Source: Rhodomicrobium lacus (GTDB lineage: Bacteria > Pseudomonadota > Alphaproteobacteria > Rhizobiales > Rhodomicrobiaceae). From it: a stretch of DNA of 64,000 bases. Position numbers and translations under genes: made by a program. The notes below the pieces were generated by a model. The model had not been told where the DNA came from and did not search any database. It saw only the letters and a program-made list of their open reading frames with translations. This document shows positions 43,438 through 51,875 of this stretch, one piece after another (within the stretch, counting starts at the first letter, position 1; each line of letters opens with the position of its first letter). Where the stretch lies: NCBI RefSeq assembly GCF_003992725.1, contig NZ_RZNF01000012.1, positions 1,364,501-1,428,500 on the forward strand, read 5' to 3'.

Positions 43438-44060
43438 TCGTCATCGGGCTGACAGGGTCCATCGGCATGGGAAAGAGCACGGTCGCCGCCTATTTGCGCG
43501 GGCTCGGTATCCCCGTGCTCGACGCGGACCGCGTTGTGCACGAGCTTTACGCGGGCGCAGCCGTGCCGCTGATCGAGGCTGCTTTTCCGGGCACCACCGC
43601 GGGCGGCGTGGTCGATCGACCGGCGCTGGGCGCGCGCGTTCTCGGCTCGCCCGAAGCGATGAAACGGCTTGAAGCTATCGTTCATCCGCTCGTTCGCGCG
43701 GCGGAATGGCGCTTCCTGCGCGCCGAGCAGGACAAGGGCACGCCGCTTGCGATCCTTGAAATCCCGCTCCTTTTCGAGACCGGCGCAGGCGATCTGTTCG
43801 ACGCCGTCATTGTGGTCAGCGCATCGGCCGAGGCACAGCGCGAGCGGCTTCTCGCCCGCACCGGCATGACGGTCGAAAAGCTCGAAGCCATCGTCGCAAA
43901 GCAGATGCCCGACGCCGAGAAGCGCGCCCTGGCCGACTACGTTGTGGATACGGAAGTCGGGCACGAGGACAGCCGACAGCAAATCGATGCAATCTTGAAG
44001 GATATCGTGACGCGGCCCCCGCTGGCATATCAACGCTGGGCCGCCCTTCAAGACATCTGA
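43434..44060 (+). CDS. coaE: Dephospho-CoA kinase
   Basis: 208 residues. P-loop GLTGSIGMGKSTVA at the N-terminus, DADRVVHELY with the conserved catalytic-region Asp, and the EIPLLFETGAGDLFD lid region. It phosphorylates the 3'-OH of dephospho-CoA, the last step of CoA synthesis. Translationally coupled to aroE; dnaQ follows after 30 bases. Confidence 0.95.
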   Translation: MIVIGLTGSIGMGKSTVAAYLRGLGIPVLDADRVVHELYAGAAVPLIEAAFPGTTAGGVVDRPALGARVLGSPEAMKRLEAIVHPLVRAAEWRFLRAEQDKGTPLAILEIPLLFETGAGDLFDAVIVVSASAEAQRERLLARTGMTVEKLEAIVAKQMPDAEKRALADYVVDTEVGHEDSRQQIDAILKDIVTRPPLAYQRWAALQDI

Positions 44061-44090
44061 CGCATCGAATACGGGGTCCATCAGGCGAGC

Positions 44091-44816
44091 ATGCGCGAAC
44101 TTGTTCTCGACACCGAGACGACAGGGCTCGACCCAAAGGACGGCCACCGCATCATCGAACTGGCCTGCGTCGAACTGCACAATTACATTCCGACCGGCGT
44201 TTTCTGGCACTGGTACTTCAACCCGGAACGGCCGGTGCCGAAAGAGGCGACCGCGATCCACGGGCTGACGGACGCCTTTCTTGCCGACAAGCCGCTTTTT
44301 TCCTCGCTCGCTTCGGAAATGCTGGCCGTGCTCGAAGGCGCGCGCCTCATCATCCACAACGCGGCATTCGACGTCGGCTTCCTGAACTTCGAGTTTCAGA
44401 AACTTGGCTATCCACCGCCGATCTCCATGGAGCGGGTGACAGACACGCTCGCGCTTGCCCGGCGCAAGCACCCCGGAAGCCCGAACAATCTCGACGCGCT
44501 TTGCCGCCGCTACGGCATCGACAATTCCACGCGCACGAAGCACGGCGCGCTGCTCGATAGCGAGTTGCTGGCGGATGTGTATCTGCGGCTTATCGGAGCG
44601 GAGCAGGCGGGGCTCGATCTGGGCGCACGCTCGGCGGAAGTTGCCGTCGCGGGCCAGGCAGCGGCGGTGCAGGTGCGGCTCAAGCCGCTGGCGCCGAGGC
44701 TTACCGCTGAAGAAGCCGCCGCGCACGCCGCCTTCGTCGCATCGCTCGGCGACAAGGCGATCTGGAAGCGTTATGACGATGCGCCACCCGCCCAGCCCGT
44801 GCAGACGGCGGCCTGA
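44091..44816 (+). CDS. dnaQ: DNA polymerase III epsilon subunit (proofreading exonuclease)
   Basis: 241 residues. Exonuclease motifs Exo I (VLDTETTGLDP), Exo II (LIIHNAAFDVGFLNFE) and Exo III with the His/Asp pair (RTKHGALLDSELLADVYL) are complete. The C-terminal ~65 residues form an Ala-rich linker and the polymerase-binding tail. It proofreads for the replicative polymerase. The last gene of the plus-strand origin-proximal run; convergent with the LuxR-type gene. Confidence 0.95.
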   Translation: MRELVLDTETTGLDPKDGHRIIELACVELHNYIPTGVFWHWYFNPERPVPKEATAIHGLTDAFLADKPLFSSLASEMLAVLEGARLIIHNAAFDVGFLNFEFQKLGYPPPISMERVTDTLALARRKHPGSPNNLDALCRRYGIDNSTRTKHGALLDSELLADVYLRLIGAEQAGLDLGARSAEVAVAGQAAAVQVRLKPLAPRLTAEEAAAHAAFVASLGDKAIWKRYDDAPPAQPVQTAA

Positions 44817-44835
44817 GCCATCGTTTCCGGGGCTC

Positions 44836-45957
44836 TCAGCCCGTTGTTGTCATGGTGCTGCGCAGAATGAGCTGGAGCAGCTCGCTCTGCCGGTGTGTTC
44901 CGGTCTTGGACATGATGTGCGACAGCCTGTTTCGGCTCGTCGCGCGGGTGATGTTCAGGATGCCGGCAGCTTCCTGCAATGTGCGCCCTGCGAGAAGCTC
45001 ATGAACCAGCCGCTTTTCGGCTGGCGTAAGACCGAATGAAGTCATCACGTCGGTCGCCGCATCGTGTACAGGCGCGCCCGGATCCGTGATCAGTACAATT
45101 GCACGCGTTCCGATCCCGAGCGGGAAATCGGAAGTCTGCCCGAATGGCATGATTCTGACGATGAGAGGGCGCAACCCGCTTTCCTGCGGCACGAGGACTA
45201 TATCGCCGCGCCTGTGCGTGAGGGCAAGCGCCGCGCGCGCGGCCTCAGCCAGACGGGCGTCGATCAGGGGACTGACCGCAGCCAGCCGTCCCTGAACAAT
45301 GCGAAGGACGTCTCCACGGCGGAAAAGCCGCTGCGCGGCCTCATTCTCGTAGCAGATCTTGCGGTCTTCGGAGAGGACGGCCACCGCCTGGCCCAATCTC
45401 TCCAACGCCTCCTCGAAGGTCCGCCGCTCGCCGTCGAGTTGCGCGAGGCGTCTGTTGAGCGCAAGCGCTCGCGTCAGATGCGGCGCAGCCCGCTGCACGA
45501 ACGCGACCTCAGGGGGCTCGAAGGTCTCGGAGTGGTAGGGCCGGATTACGCCAAGGCAGGCCAGGCGCTGTGCGTTTCGGGCGGCAAGCAGCGTGATCGA
45601 ACCGCGTATGTCGAAACGGCGCGAGTAATCGTGGATGAATTCGCTTTTCTTGTAAGCCTCGCGCGGAACGAGAGCGTGATCGGCGATGGCAACGCCGGCC
45701 GGGACCATGGCCAGGGGGGCGGCCAGAGGGTTAACCGAGTGATAGTAATCGGCGTATTGCCGCTGCGCTTCGGGATCGACCTGCCAGCTCATTCCGAAGC
45801 CAAAACCGGAGTTGTCCGCCTCGCTCGCATGAAAAGCCGCGCCCGAACCGCCGACGGCGGCGGTCAGGTGAGCAAGAACCCGTTCCCACTTCAGCGGGTC
45901 TTCCGCAGCCTCATAAATCAGGTCGATGAGTGTTTCGAAGGAATCGACCATGGCCAT
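44836..45957 (-). CDS. LuxR-type transcriptional regulator with long N-terminal sensor region
   Basis: 373 residues from the ATG at 45955-45957 (a second ATG two codons in). The last ~60 residues are a LuxR/GerE helix-turn-helix (FGLTPAEKRLVHELLAGRTLQEAAGILNI, split over about residues 309-337). The N-terminal ~290 residues include a PAS-like segment (VLSEDRKICYENEAAQRLF) but lack the Trp/Tyr/Asp pattern of AHL-binding domains, so the ligand is not AHL on this evidence. It diverges from the methyltransferase gene with only 55 bases between, which suggests that it controls that gene. Confidence 0.85.
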   Translation of the reverse strand: MAMVDSFETLIDLIYEAAEDPLKWERVLAHLTAAVGGSGAAFHASEADNSGFGFGMSWQVDPEAQRQYADYYHSVNPLAAPLAMVPAGVAIADHALVPREAYKKSEFIHDYSRRFDIRGSITLLAARNAQRLACLGVIRPYHSETFEPPEVAFVQRAAPHLTRALALNRRLAQLDGERRTFEEALERLGQAVAVLSEDRKICYENEAAQRLFRRGDVLRIVQGRLAAVSPLIDARLAEAARAALALTHRRGDIVLVPQESGLRPLIVRIMPFGQTSDFPLGIGTRAIVLITDPGAPVHDAATDVMTSFGLTPAEKRLVHELLAGRTLQEAAGILNITRATSRNRLSHIMSKTGTHRQSELLQLILRSTMTTTG

Positions 45958-46012
45958 TCGTATACAGTTTTATCAGCCTTAGAGAGGAAGCCGCTCGGTT
46001 TGGGCGAAGTCA

Positions 46013-47101
46013 ATGGCTTTTCGAAAAATGCAGGATGCATTTCCATCCTGCAAATTGGAGGCATCCTCCCTAGAATGCCAGTTTACCTTGTGGAGCGGGC
46101 GGCTTCTCGCCCATGGCGAGGCGCGGGATTGTATGCGAAGAACCGGGAAAAACCTGTCCCTTGCGGCGGATCCAGCAGCACAGGGAAGCAAGCAGCGTCT
46201 GGCCACTTTCACGCCGGACAGCTTGCTGTTTCTGGCGCAGGGCATTCTCGATGATTCGGCGGATCTTCTCGAAGAAGGCGATGTTCCCGCTGCGTACAAG
46301 CTTCTGGAGCGGGAGCTTTCCGAGGTCTTCGACCTTGCAAAAAGACTGCAATGCCTAAGCCGCCTTCGCCTCATAACGCGTTCGCACCGGATGTACCGGC
46401 ATTGCCGTGAAGACCCTTTCACAAGCTATGCATCAACGAAGTCCGGCGGCTACGCGGTCTCCCTCGACTTTCTCAATGGTGGCTTATTGCCGCTGGGAAC
46501 GCCGAAGCCCGCCGCAATGATCTTCGACCAGCTTACGACGAGCACTTTCGCGCTTTCGGTGCGTCTCCTGAAAACGCTGACGCGCGCGTATATCGAGGAT
46601 GTAAGCACCCGCCGCGCCAGCCCTCGAATTCTTGCGCTCGGCGCGGGACATCTTCGTGAACTGGAAGACGGCCCCCTCGACCTCAGTCGCATGGAGTTCA
46701 CCGCGTTGGAGCGGGACGAGGCGGTCTGTGCATTCCTCAGCCGCAAATATCAGAGCCAAATCACGATTATTCAGCCTTCGTCAGGTGACATTGAAGACTT
46801 GTTTCGCGAGAAGGGCGGTTTCGATCTGATTTATGGCCCCTTGCTTCTGACGCTCCTGTCCGACAGGCGGGCGCGCCGCCTTCTCGGCGTCCTTAATAAT
46901 CAGTTAGCCAGCGGCGGGAAATTGATCGTCTGTAATGTGGCCGCCACAGCGGATTTACGCGGCTACCTGGCGTTGTTCTCAAGACCGGGACTGCAATTTC
47001 GGAGCCGGCCTGATCTGAAAGCTCTAGCCGAGGGTGCAAGATCCGATGTCTTTGGCGATCCATTTAATAATATCAACTACTTAATATTGGAAAGGGTCTG
47101 A
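46013..47101 (+). CDS. Class I SAM-dependent methyltransferase, PhcB-like
   Basis: 362 residues from the ATG at 46013. A central segment (HREDPFTSYASTK-SGGY-xxSLDFL, read with small gaps) resembles the EDPFTxRAxxKPRGYxGDAxxLDxxY motif of a methyltransferase group that includes PhcB, the enzyme that makes the fatty-acid methyl ester signal of Ralstonia. The SAM motif I is RILALGAGHLREL, with an acidic Glu near 'FTALERDE' as motif II. The PRG of the first motif is degenerate here (SGG). No signal peptide. It lies between a LuxR-type regulator and an AHL-type LuxR/LuxI pair, so a signalling role is plausible. The substrate is not known. Confidence 0.6.
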   Translation: MAFRKMQDAFPSCKLEASSLECQFTLWSGRLLAHGEARDCMRRTGKNLSLAADPAAQGSKQRLATFTPDSLLFLAQGILDDSADLLEEGDVPAAYKLLERELSEVFDLAKRLQCLSRLRLITRSHRMYRHCREDPFTSYASTKSGGYAVSLDFLNGGLLPLGTPKPAAMIFDQLTTSTFALSVRLLKTLTRAYIEDVSTRRASPRILALGAGHLRELEDGPLDLSRMEFTALERDEAVCAFLSRKYQSQITIIQPSSGDIEDLFREKGGFDLIYGPLLLTLLSDRRARRLLGVLNNQLASGGKLIVCNVAATADLRGYLALFSRPGLQFRSRPDLKALAEGARSDVFGDPFNNINYLILERV

Positions 47102-47237
47102 AGCTCAAGCCATAACCAAACGTTCACGCATTAATCCTAGCCCCGGTTGCCGTGATGTTTAGGCTACACTAGTGAGTTTGTGCGTGTTACGATAAATTCA
47201 TGCACTGACCTCACCTCCATTCGGCGCGCATTTGGTT

Positions 47238-47993
47238 ATGGACAGGTTTGCGATAGAGCGATTCATCGAGGACGCCAACGCGTCGAAGTCGAGCAAGGAG
47301 GTTTCCGAGCTTTTTGGAAAAGCCCTCGCAGTCTTCGGCTATGATCGCTATTGCTACAGCCTTATCACCAATCATCCATCCGTGGGATTGAACGCGGGAC
47401 ACGGTATCGTCTGCAATTACCCGGACGATTGGATGGATCATTACCGGATCAATCAGTACGAGAAAAAAGACCCCGTTCCGCAATTCGGGGTTTGCGCGAG
47501 CAGGCCGTTTACCTGGGCGTCGGTGCTTACTCAACGCAAGTGGCACACGGACCAGATAAAGGTCATGAACGAGGCGGAGGAAGCGCGCCTGTGCGACGGC
47601 ATCGCCGTGCCCATCTGCGGTGTGAACGGTGAACTGGCTGGCTTCGGTATTGCAAGCAGCCATGGCGGCATAAACCCGGACAGGGCGCTGCTCCACAAGG
47701 TGCAGGCGCTTGCCTTTCAATTTCATCTTGCCTTCACGGAGCTGGAAAAAATCGAGTCTCCGTTGACGGAGGATATCGGCGAGGTTTATCTCACCGAACG
47801 CGAAAGGGAGATCATGTCCTGGGCGGCGGAAGGAAAGAGCGACTCCGTCATCGCCGATATCCTGGGGGTGTCCCACTCCACCGTTCGTTTTCATATGAGT
47901 AATGTTTTCAAGAAGTTAAATGCTAACGAGCGCACACTTGCGACCGTCAAGGCCATTCGTCACGGTCTGATTCTCCCCTCCTTCTTCGGCTGA
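47238..47993 (+). CDS. AHL-binding LuxR-family quorum-sensing regulator
   Basis: 251 residues from the ATG at 47238 (a TTG two codons earlier is in frame). The autoinducer-binding domain keeps the TraR-type invariant residues: W and Y in DDWMDHYRINQY, DP in KKDPVPQF, W in FTWASV, and G in CDGIAVPI. The C-terminal GerE domain has LTEREREIMSWAAEGKS and DILGVSHSTVRFHMSNVF. It should bind an acyl-homoserine lactone and regulate the adjacent synthase gene. 91 bases separate it from luxI. Confidence 0.93.
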   Translation: MDRFAIERFIEDANASKSSKEVSELFGKALAVFGYDRYCYSLITNHPSVGLNAGHGIVCNYPDDWMDHYRINQYEKKDPVPQFGVCASRPFTWASVLTQRKWHTDQIKVMNEAEEARLCDGIAVPICGVNGELAGFGIASSHGGINPDRALLHKVQALAFQFHLAFTELEKIESPLTEDIGEVYLTEREREIMSWAAEGKSDSVIADILGVSHSTVRFHMSNVFKKLNANERTLATVKAIRHGLILPSFFG

Positions 47994-48003
47994 TTCCCGT
48001 AGG

Positions 48004-48017
48004 AACCTGTCAAGGTT
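48004..48017. promoter_or_regulatory. Short dyad upstream of luxI, possible lux-box element
   Basis: AACCT-GTCA-AGGTT, a perfect 5-bp inverted repeat with a 4-bp spacer, between luxR and luxI. Its left arm contains ACCTGT as in lux-type boxes, but the element is shorter than the usual 18-20 bp. Confidence 0.35.
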
Positions 48018-48084
48018 GCTAGCTGCGAAGCGGCAGCCGTTCCGCGATTATGCCCCTCGTTGTTCACGCGTAGCGAGGGCGCTG

Positions 48085-48723
48085 ATGATTGACTGCATTT
48101 CGATCAGTACAAGTCACCTGTTTGCGGGAAATCCTATCTACGAGCAGCACCGGCTTAGGCACGAATGCATCGTGCAGCGGCAACACTGGAAGGTGCCTAC
48201 GATCCGGAACATGGAATACGACCAGTATGACAATCCGGCCGCCTGGTATCTCGTCTGGCGGGATGAGGCGGGAAGAGCGCGGGGGTCGTCGCGGCTTTAT
48301 CCGACGGATCGCCCGTACATGCTGCAGGAGGTTTTTCCCCATCTCGTCAGCAACATCGCCATCCCGAAAGCAGCCGAAGTCTGGGAGGGGAGCCGTTTCT
48401 GCGTGGACGAGAAGATGCCGACCGAGAAGCGCAAGCGGATCATTCAGGAACTCATCATCGGGTATCTGGAGTTCGGACTTGCGCAGGGCATAAACCGCAT
48501 CGTCGGCGTCATGTACCCGGCGTACTGCCGCAATATCTTCGTGCGTAACGGTTGGGAAGTCGAGTGGCTGGGAGACGTAGCGAGAAGTGAAGAAGGCTAC
48601 AAAATAATAGCAGGTTCGCTGACAGTATCGAGGGCGGTCCTGCAGAAGGTCCGGGAGAAAACGGGTATTTATGAGAACGTCCTCAATTATGGCGAACACA
48701 CTGAAATGCAGCTCGCTGCCTAG
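48085..48723 (+). CDS. Acyl-homoserine-lactone synthase (LuxI family)
   Basis: 212 residues from the ATG at 48085, with GAGGG 5-6 bases upstream. LuxI invariants are present: R and W in the N-terminal HRLRHECIVQRQHW, the acidic pair in EYDQYDN, R in GSSRLYPT, and ExxR in WEGSRFCVDE. It makes an AHL from SAM and an acyl-ACP or acyl-CoA; the acyl chain cannot be read from sequence. With the upstream LuxR it forms a complete quorum-sensing pair. A small ORF overlaps its 3' end. Confidence 0.94.
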   Translation: MIDCISISTSHLFAGNPIYEQHRLRHECIVQRQHWKVPTIRNMEYDQYDNPAAWYLVWRDEAGRARGSSRLYPTDRPYMLQEVFPHLVSNIAIPKAAEVWEGSRFCVDEKMPTEKRKRIIQELIIGYLEFGLAQGINRIVGVMYPAYCRNIFVRNGWEVEWLGDVARSEEGYKIIAGSLTVSRAVLQKVREKTGIYENVLNYGEHTEMQLAA

Positions 48724-48910
48724 CAGCGCAGTCGAAGACGGCTTTTTTTCGGAAAAGAAACAGCAGGATGTCAACGGTATACTGGCAGCTCTGCGGTATC
48801 TCTCCCGCGAAGCCGAAGGTGCCGGCCTAAGCGAACTCGCAAAGGCACTGGTCGAGGCGGAGATGAAATGTGATCAGGACTTTCGCAGGCACACTCATTG
48901 GCAAGCGTGA
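48671..48910 (+). CDS. Small hypothetical protein overlapping the luxI 3' end
   Basis: 79 residues from the ATG at 48671, or 73 from the ATG at 48689; both starts lie inside luxI in another frame. The C-terminal 45 residues (ILAALRYLSREAEGAGLSEL and ALVEAEMKCDQDF) form a convincing helical pair. The residues encoded within luxI are less convincing, so the exact start is uncertain. It may modulate LuxI or LuxR, as do other small proteins encoded next to luxI genes, but this is inference from position. Confidence 0.55.
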   Translation: MRTSSIMANTLKCSSLPSSAVEDGFFSEKKQQDVNGILAALRYLSREAEGAGLSELAKALVEAEMKCDQDFRRHTHWQA

Positions 48911-48958
48911 CGTCATGATCGTCACGATTACTTTCGACACGATAGCAACAGGATAGGC

Positions 48959-49192
48959 ATGATGCCCTTACGTAACGAGCTGAGACCGATGGATATGGAC
49001 TCCCTCTTCCCGGGAAATCCGCAACCGCTGATCGCGGAGCACGTCTCGGATATGCTTCAGTCTCAATTGACGAACGCATTCGAGGCCGCGCTCTGCGAGG
49101 GAATGCAGCCGACCGATGCCCTGGCCGTCATGTTGTCGTGGATGTCGTCGGAGATGATGCGCATCCAGGTTGACGCCCCCGCCAATCCTTGA
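48959..49192 (+). CDS. Small hypothetical protein
   Basis: 77 residues from the ATG at 48959, with AGGATAGGC directly upstream. Acidic and Met-rich, with a probable two-helix core (IAEHVSDMLQSQLTNAFEAAL and PTDALAVMLSWMSSEMMRI). No signal peptide and no family recognised. It follows the luxI-associated ORF by 48 bases in the same direction and may be the last gene of the quorum-sensing transcript. Confidence 0.55.
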   Translation: MMPLRNELRPMDMDSLFPGNPQPLIAEHVSDMLQSQLTNAFEAALCEGMQPTDALAVMLSWMSSEMMRIQVDAPANP

Positions 49193-49356
49193 CTGCTATC
49201 GGCGCGCTGCGTCGCACAGCAATACACCAACTCCGCGCAGGCGGAGGGATTTCATGTCGGCATGATAAACCGCTTCGCCAAAGGCGAAAGCGGTTGCATG
49301 CTTTGGCCCTGGGCGGACTTCCGATGGTCAGGTCCATCCGGCGCCGCGCCGCCTCA

Positions 49357-49408
49357 ATAAAAAAGCACCGCACTTTGTTAAAGCGCGATGCCCAGCATGA
49401 GCGGTGCT
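49357..49408 (-). terminator. Terminator downstream of secB
   Basis: On the minus strand AGCACCGC (49401-49408) pairs with GCGGTGCT (49364-49371), followed by TTTTTTATT; the 29-base loop can fold internally (GCGCTTTAAC region). It lies about 45 bases after the secB stop. Confidence 0.7.
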
Positions 49409-49452
49409 CGTCGAGCAGAGAAGGCGAACCTCCTGCTGCATCGTCCCAAGTT

Positions 49453-49944
49453 CTAGCTGACGGTCGGCTGCTGGCCTTCAGCGGCGCGACGGCGATAGAG
49501 ACCGGCGAAATCGATCGGATCGAGCAGCAGCGGCGGGAACCCGCCCTCGCGCGTCAGGTCCGCTACGAGACGGCGCACGAAGGGGAAGAGCAGCGCCGGC
49601 GCTTCGATGAACAGAACGGGCTGAACGGCTTCCTGCGGCAGATTTTTCAGAACGAACGCGCCCGCGTAAAGCAGCTCGATGTTGTAAAGCACGCCCTCAT
49701 CGCTTTTGGCTTCGCCTTCGAGCGCAAGGCCAACCTCAAAAACGCCATCCTGAATGTTGTTCACCTGCACATTGAAGTTCAGCTGCAGGTTCGGGTTGTT
49801 GCCGGGGCCGCGAAAGAAGCGCGTGGGATCCGGGCACTCAAAGGACAGATCCTTGATATACTGTCCGATGACGTTGACTTGCGGCTGACCCGGATTCAGT
49901 TCGGGCTGTTGGGTGCCGCCGTTCGTTCCATTGGTCTCGGCCAT
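49453..49944 (-). CDS. secB: Protein-export chaperone SecB
   Basis: 163 residues from the ATG at 49942-49944, with GGAGA 9-10 bases upstream; a longer frame to 49992 is less likely. The SecB core is intact: IGQYIKDLSFECPDP, the acidic SecA-binding strand region VFEVGLALEGEAKSDEGVLYNIELLYAG (around residues 66-93), and FPPLLLDPIDFAGLY. SecB keeps presecretory proteins unfolded and hands them to SecA. secB near dnaQ is a common order in alphaproteobacteria; here the quorum-sensing genes lie between them. Confidence 0.95.
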   Translation of the reverse strand: MAETNGTNGGTQQPELNPGQPQVNVIGQYIKDLSFECPDPTRFFRGPGNNPNLQLNFNVQVNNIQDGVFEVGLALEGEAKSDEGVLYNIELLYAGAFVLKNLPQEAVQPVLFIEAPALLFPFVRRLVADLTREGGFPPLLLDPIDFAGLYRRRAAEGQQPTVS

Positions 49945-50116
49945 TGGCTCATTCTCCGGAATGTCTGAGTCTACGCTTTTGCGGCTGGCCACGGGCGGCG
50001 CGCCTTCAGCGGTGAGCTACCATGCCGCACACGCGACTGCAACGCCTTCGCAGGCGCACGTCGCCGTCATCCCAAGAAATGGAGCAAGGTTTTCGTCCCC
50101 GAACGGAGGCGATCTT

Positions 50117-50485
50117 CTATTTCGGTTCGATGCTCTGATCGCCGCCCGGCGTGCCCGGTGGAGGAATGACCGGCGTCGTGTTCGGATGAGGCTCAGGCGG
50201 CATCACGGTCGACATGTTGGGTGTATTGCGTTCCTGCGGGCGGATGACGCCGTCGTTGCGGTCGAGATGCTCGGTCAGCGTTTCGCCAGGCCGCAAGTCA
50301 GGCACCGGCACCTGAACGCGGTTCGGATCGCTCGACAGCGTATCCTCGGGCGCGGCTTTCGGCTTCGGCGCGTCGACATCCGCCTGAAGCGGAAGACTTG
50401 TGAATGCCGCCAAGGCCGCTCCCAGCGCCAAAGCCGGGAGCAGCCTGTTTGCCGCGGTGCGCGGTTCCACGGTCTTTCTCGGCAT
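50117..50485 (-). CDS. Secreted proline-rich hypothetical protein
   Basis: 122 residues from the ATG at 50483-50485, which has an excellent AACGGAGGAAA ribosome site. A signal peptide (LLPALALGAALAAFTSLPLQA, ~residues 14-34) is followed by a short mature part rich in Pro, Asp, Glu and Asn with no cysteine, probably disordered. Family not recognised. It starts 59 bases after the MFS gene stop, in the same direction, and could be co-transcribed with it. Confidence 0.7.
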   Translation of the reverse strand: MPRKTVEPRTAANRLLPALALGAALAAFTSLPLQADVDAPKPKAAPEDTLSSDPNRVQVPVPDLRPGETLTEHLDRNDGVIRPQERNTPNMSTVMPPEPHPNTTPVIPPPGTPGGDQSIEPK

Positions 50486-50544
50486 GGTCGTTTCCTCCGT
50501 TGGCCCTTTTTGGAGAACGACCGCAAGTGCCGTCAGTTCCGGCG

Positions 50545-51747
50545 CTATTCCGCCGGAGCCACCGCGGGCTGCGTCTTCCCATGCACCAGCGCCCATGTCG
50601 CAAGCGCGCAGATGAGGATGACCGCCGCCACGGCGGCCGAGACGAGCAGCACCTCCTGAAATCCGCCGTGAGCGCGCAGAAGGCTGATGAGCGGCACCGC
50701 GAGGCCGCCCACCGTGAAGCCGACGAAGAAGCGCACGGAATATAAGCGGTTACGGAATTCGTCGGCGACGTAGCGGCCCACCATGGCGTCGTTCAACACC
50801 ACCTGTCCGTAAATCGCTGCTGTCGCCAGCACGAGCCCCGCCGCCATCGGCACGCCCGTCGTCAGCGCTGAGAGCAGCAGGCCACCTGCCTGCAACGCGG
50901 ACAGGGCAACGAACAGCAACGGCAGTTCCAGCTTGTCGATGAGCCGCCCCATAGTGACCTGAGTGAGCGCGCCGCAGACGAAAATGCTCGTCGTGATCCA
51001 GCCCGTCAGCTCCAGCGGGAGCGAGAAGCCGAGCCGCTCGTCGATCACCTTCGGCATGGCGATCGTCACGATGTTGAACGTCAGGCCGCCCGCGAGGATT
51101 GCTGTCATGAAAGCGAGCAGCAGCCACACAAGGCGCTGGCGGCTCATGACGAGCGCGTGGCTCGCGGCGCCCTTCTTGCCGGTCATGGTGTCATCGCGGA
51201 CGAGCGCCACGAACGCGATGCCGAGCGCGACAAGGATCACGCCGGGAACGATGAATGCCGCGCGCCATCCGAAATTCGCGGCCAGAAGCGCCGTGATGCC
51301 GGAAGCGAGTGCCGCGCCCATGTTGCCCCATACGCCGTTGATGCCGAGCGCGCGGCCGAGCTTCGTCGCGTTCGCCACAATCATGGCGGACCCGATGGGA
51401 TGATAGATCGCGCTGAACATGCCGAGCATGAGCAACGACCCGGCGATCATCGGGAAGCTCGTCGATGACGCCACCGCGAGACACGCCGCGCCGTAGCCGA
51501 AGAAAAAGGCGGTCAGGAGCGCGCGCCGCCCGAAGCGGTCCGCGAGCCAGCCCACCGGAAGCGCGAAGAAACCGAACGCGACGAAAGCGCCGGTCGTGAG
51601 CCAGATGAGATCGCCGTAATCGCGGCCGAGGTCCGCCGCGATGGCAATGACGGCGGTCGGGAAAATCAGCAGAACGAAATGATCCAGCGCGTGTGCGATG
51701 TTCACGAAAAGCAGCGTCTTGTGCGGCGCGTCGCCCTTTGCGGTCAT
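50545..51747 (-). CDS. MFS transporter
   Basis: 400 residues, twelve predicted transmembrane segments. Features include LLFVNIAHALDHFVLLIFPT in helix 1, the MFS motif A loop GWLADRFGRRAL between helices 2 and 3, and GMFSAIYHPIGSAMI in helix 4, which recalls the fosmidomycin-resistance (Fsr)-like branch of efflux transporters. The substrate is unknown. It diverges from the AraC-type gene with a 128-base gap, so that regulator may control it. Confidence 0.88.
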   Translation of the reverse strand: MTAKGDAPHKTLLFVNIAHALDHFVLLIFPTAVIAIAADLGRDYGDLIWLTTGAFVAFGFFALPVGWLADRFGRRALLTAFFFGYGAACLAVASSTSFPMIAGSLLMLGMFSAIYHPIGSAMIVANATKLGRALGINGVWGNMGAALASGITALLAANFGWRAAFIVPGVILVALGIAFVALVRDDTMTGKKGAASHALVMSRQRLVWLLLAFMTAILAGGLTFNIVTIAMPKVIDERLGFSLPLELTGWITTSIFVCGALTQVTMGRLIDKLELPLLFVALSALQAGGLLLSALTTGVPMAAGLVLATAAIYGQVVLNDAMVGRYVADEFRNRLYSVRFFVGFTVGGLAVPLISLLRAHGGFQEVLLVSAAVAAVILICALATWALVHGKTQPAVAPAE

Positions 51748-51875
51748 GGTGTTGGCGTATCCCTCTCTTGCTTGCGGACCTGCCGAAAGCGTAGTCTGGC
51801 CTGAAAACGCACGGGGGCCGAAAACTGTCTCAAGCGGGCCAAAATCGCAGCACCGATCGCGCCGACTACCAGAAT

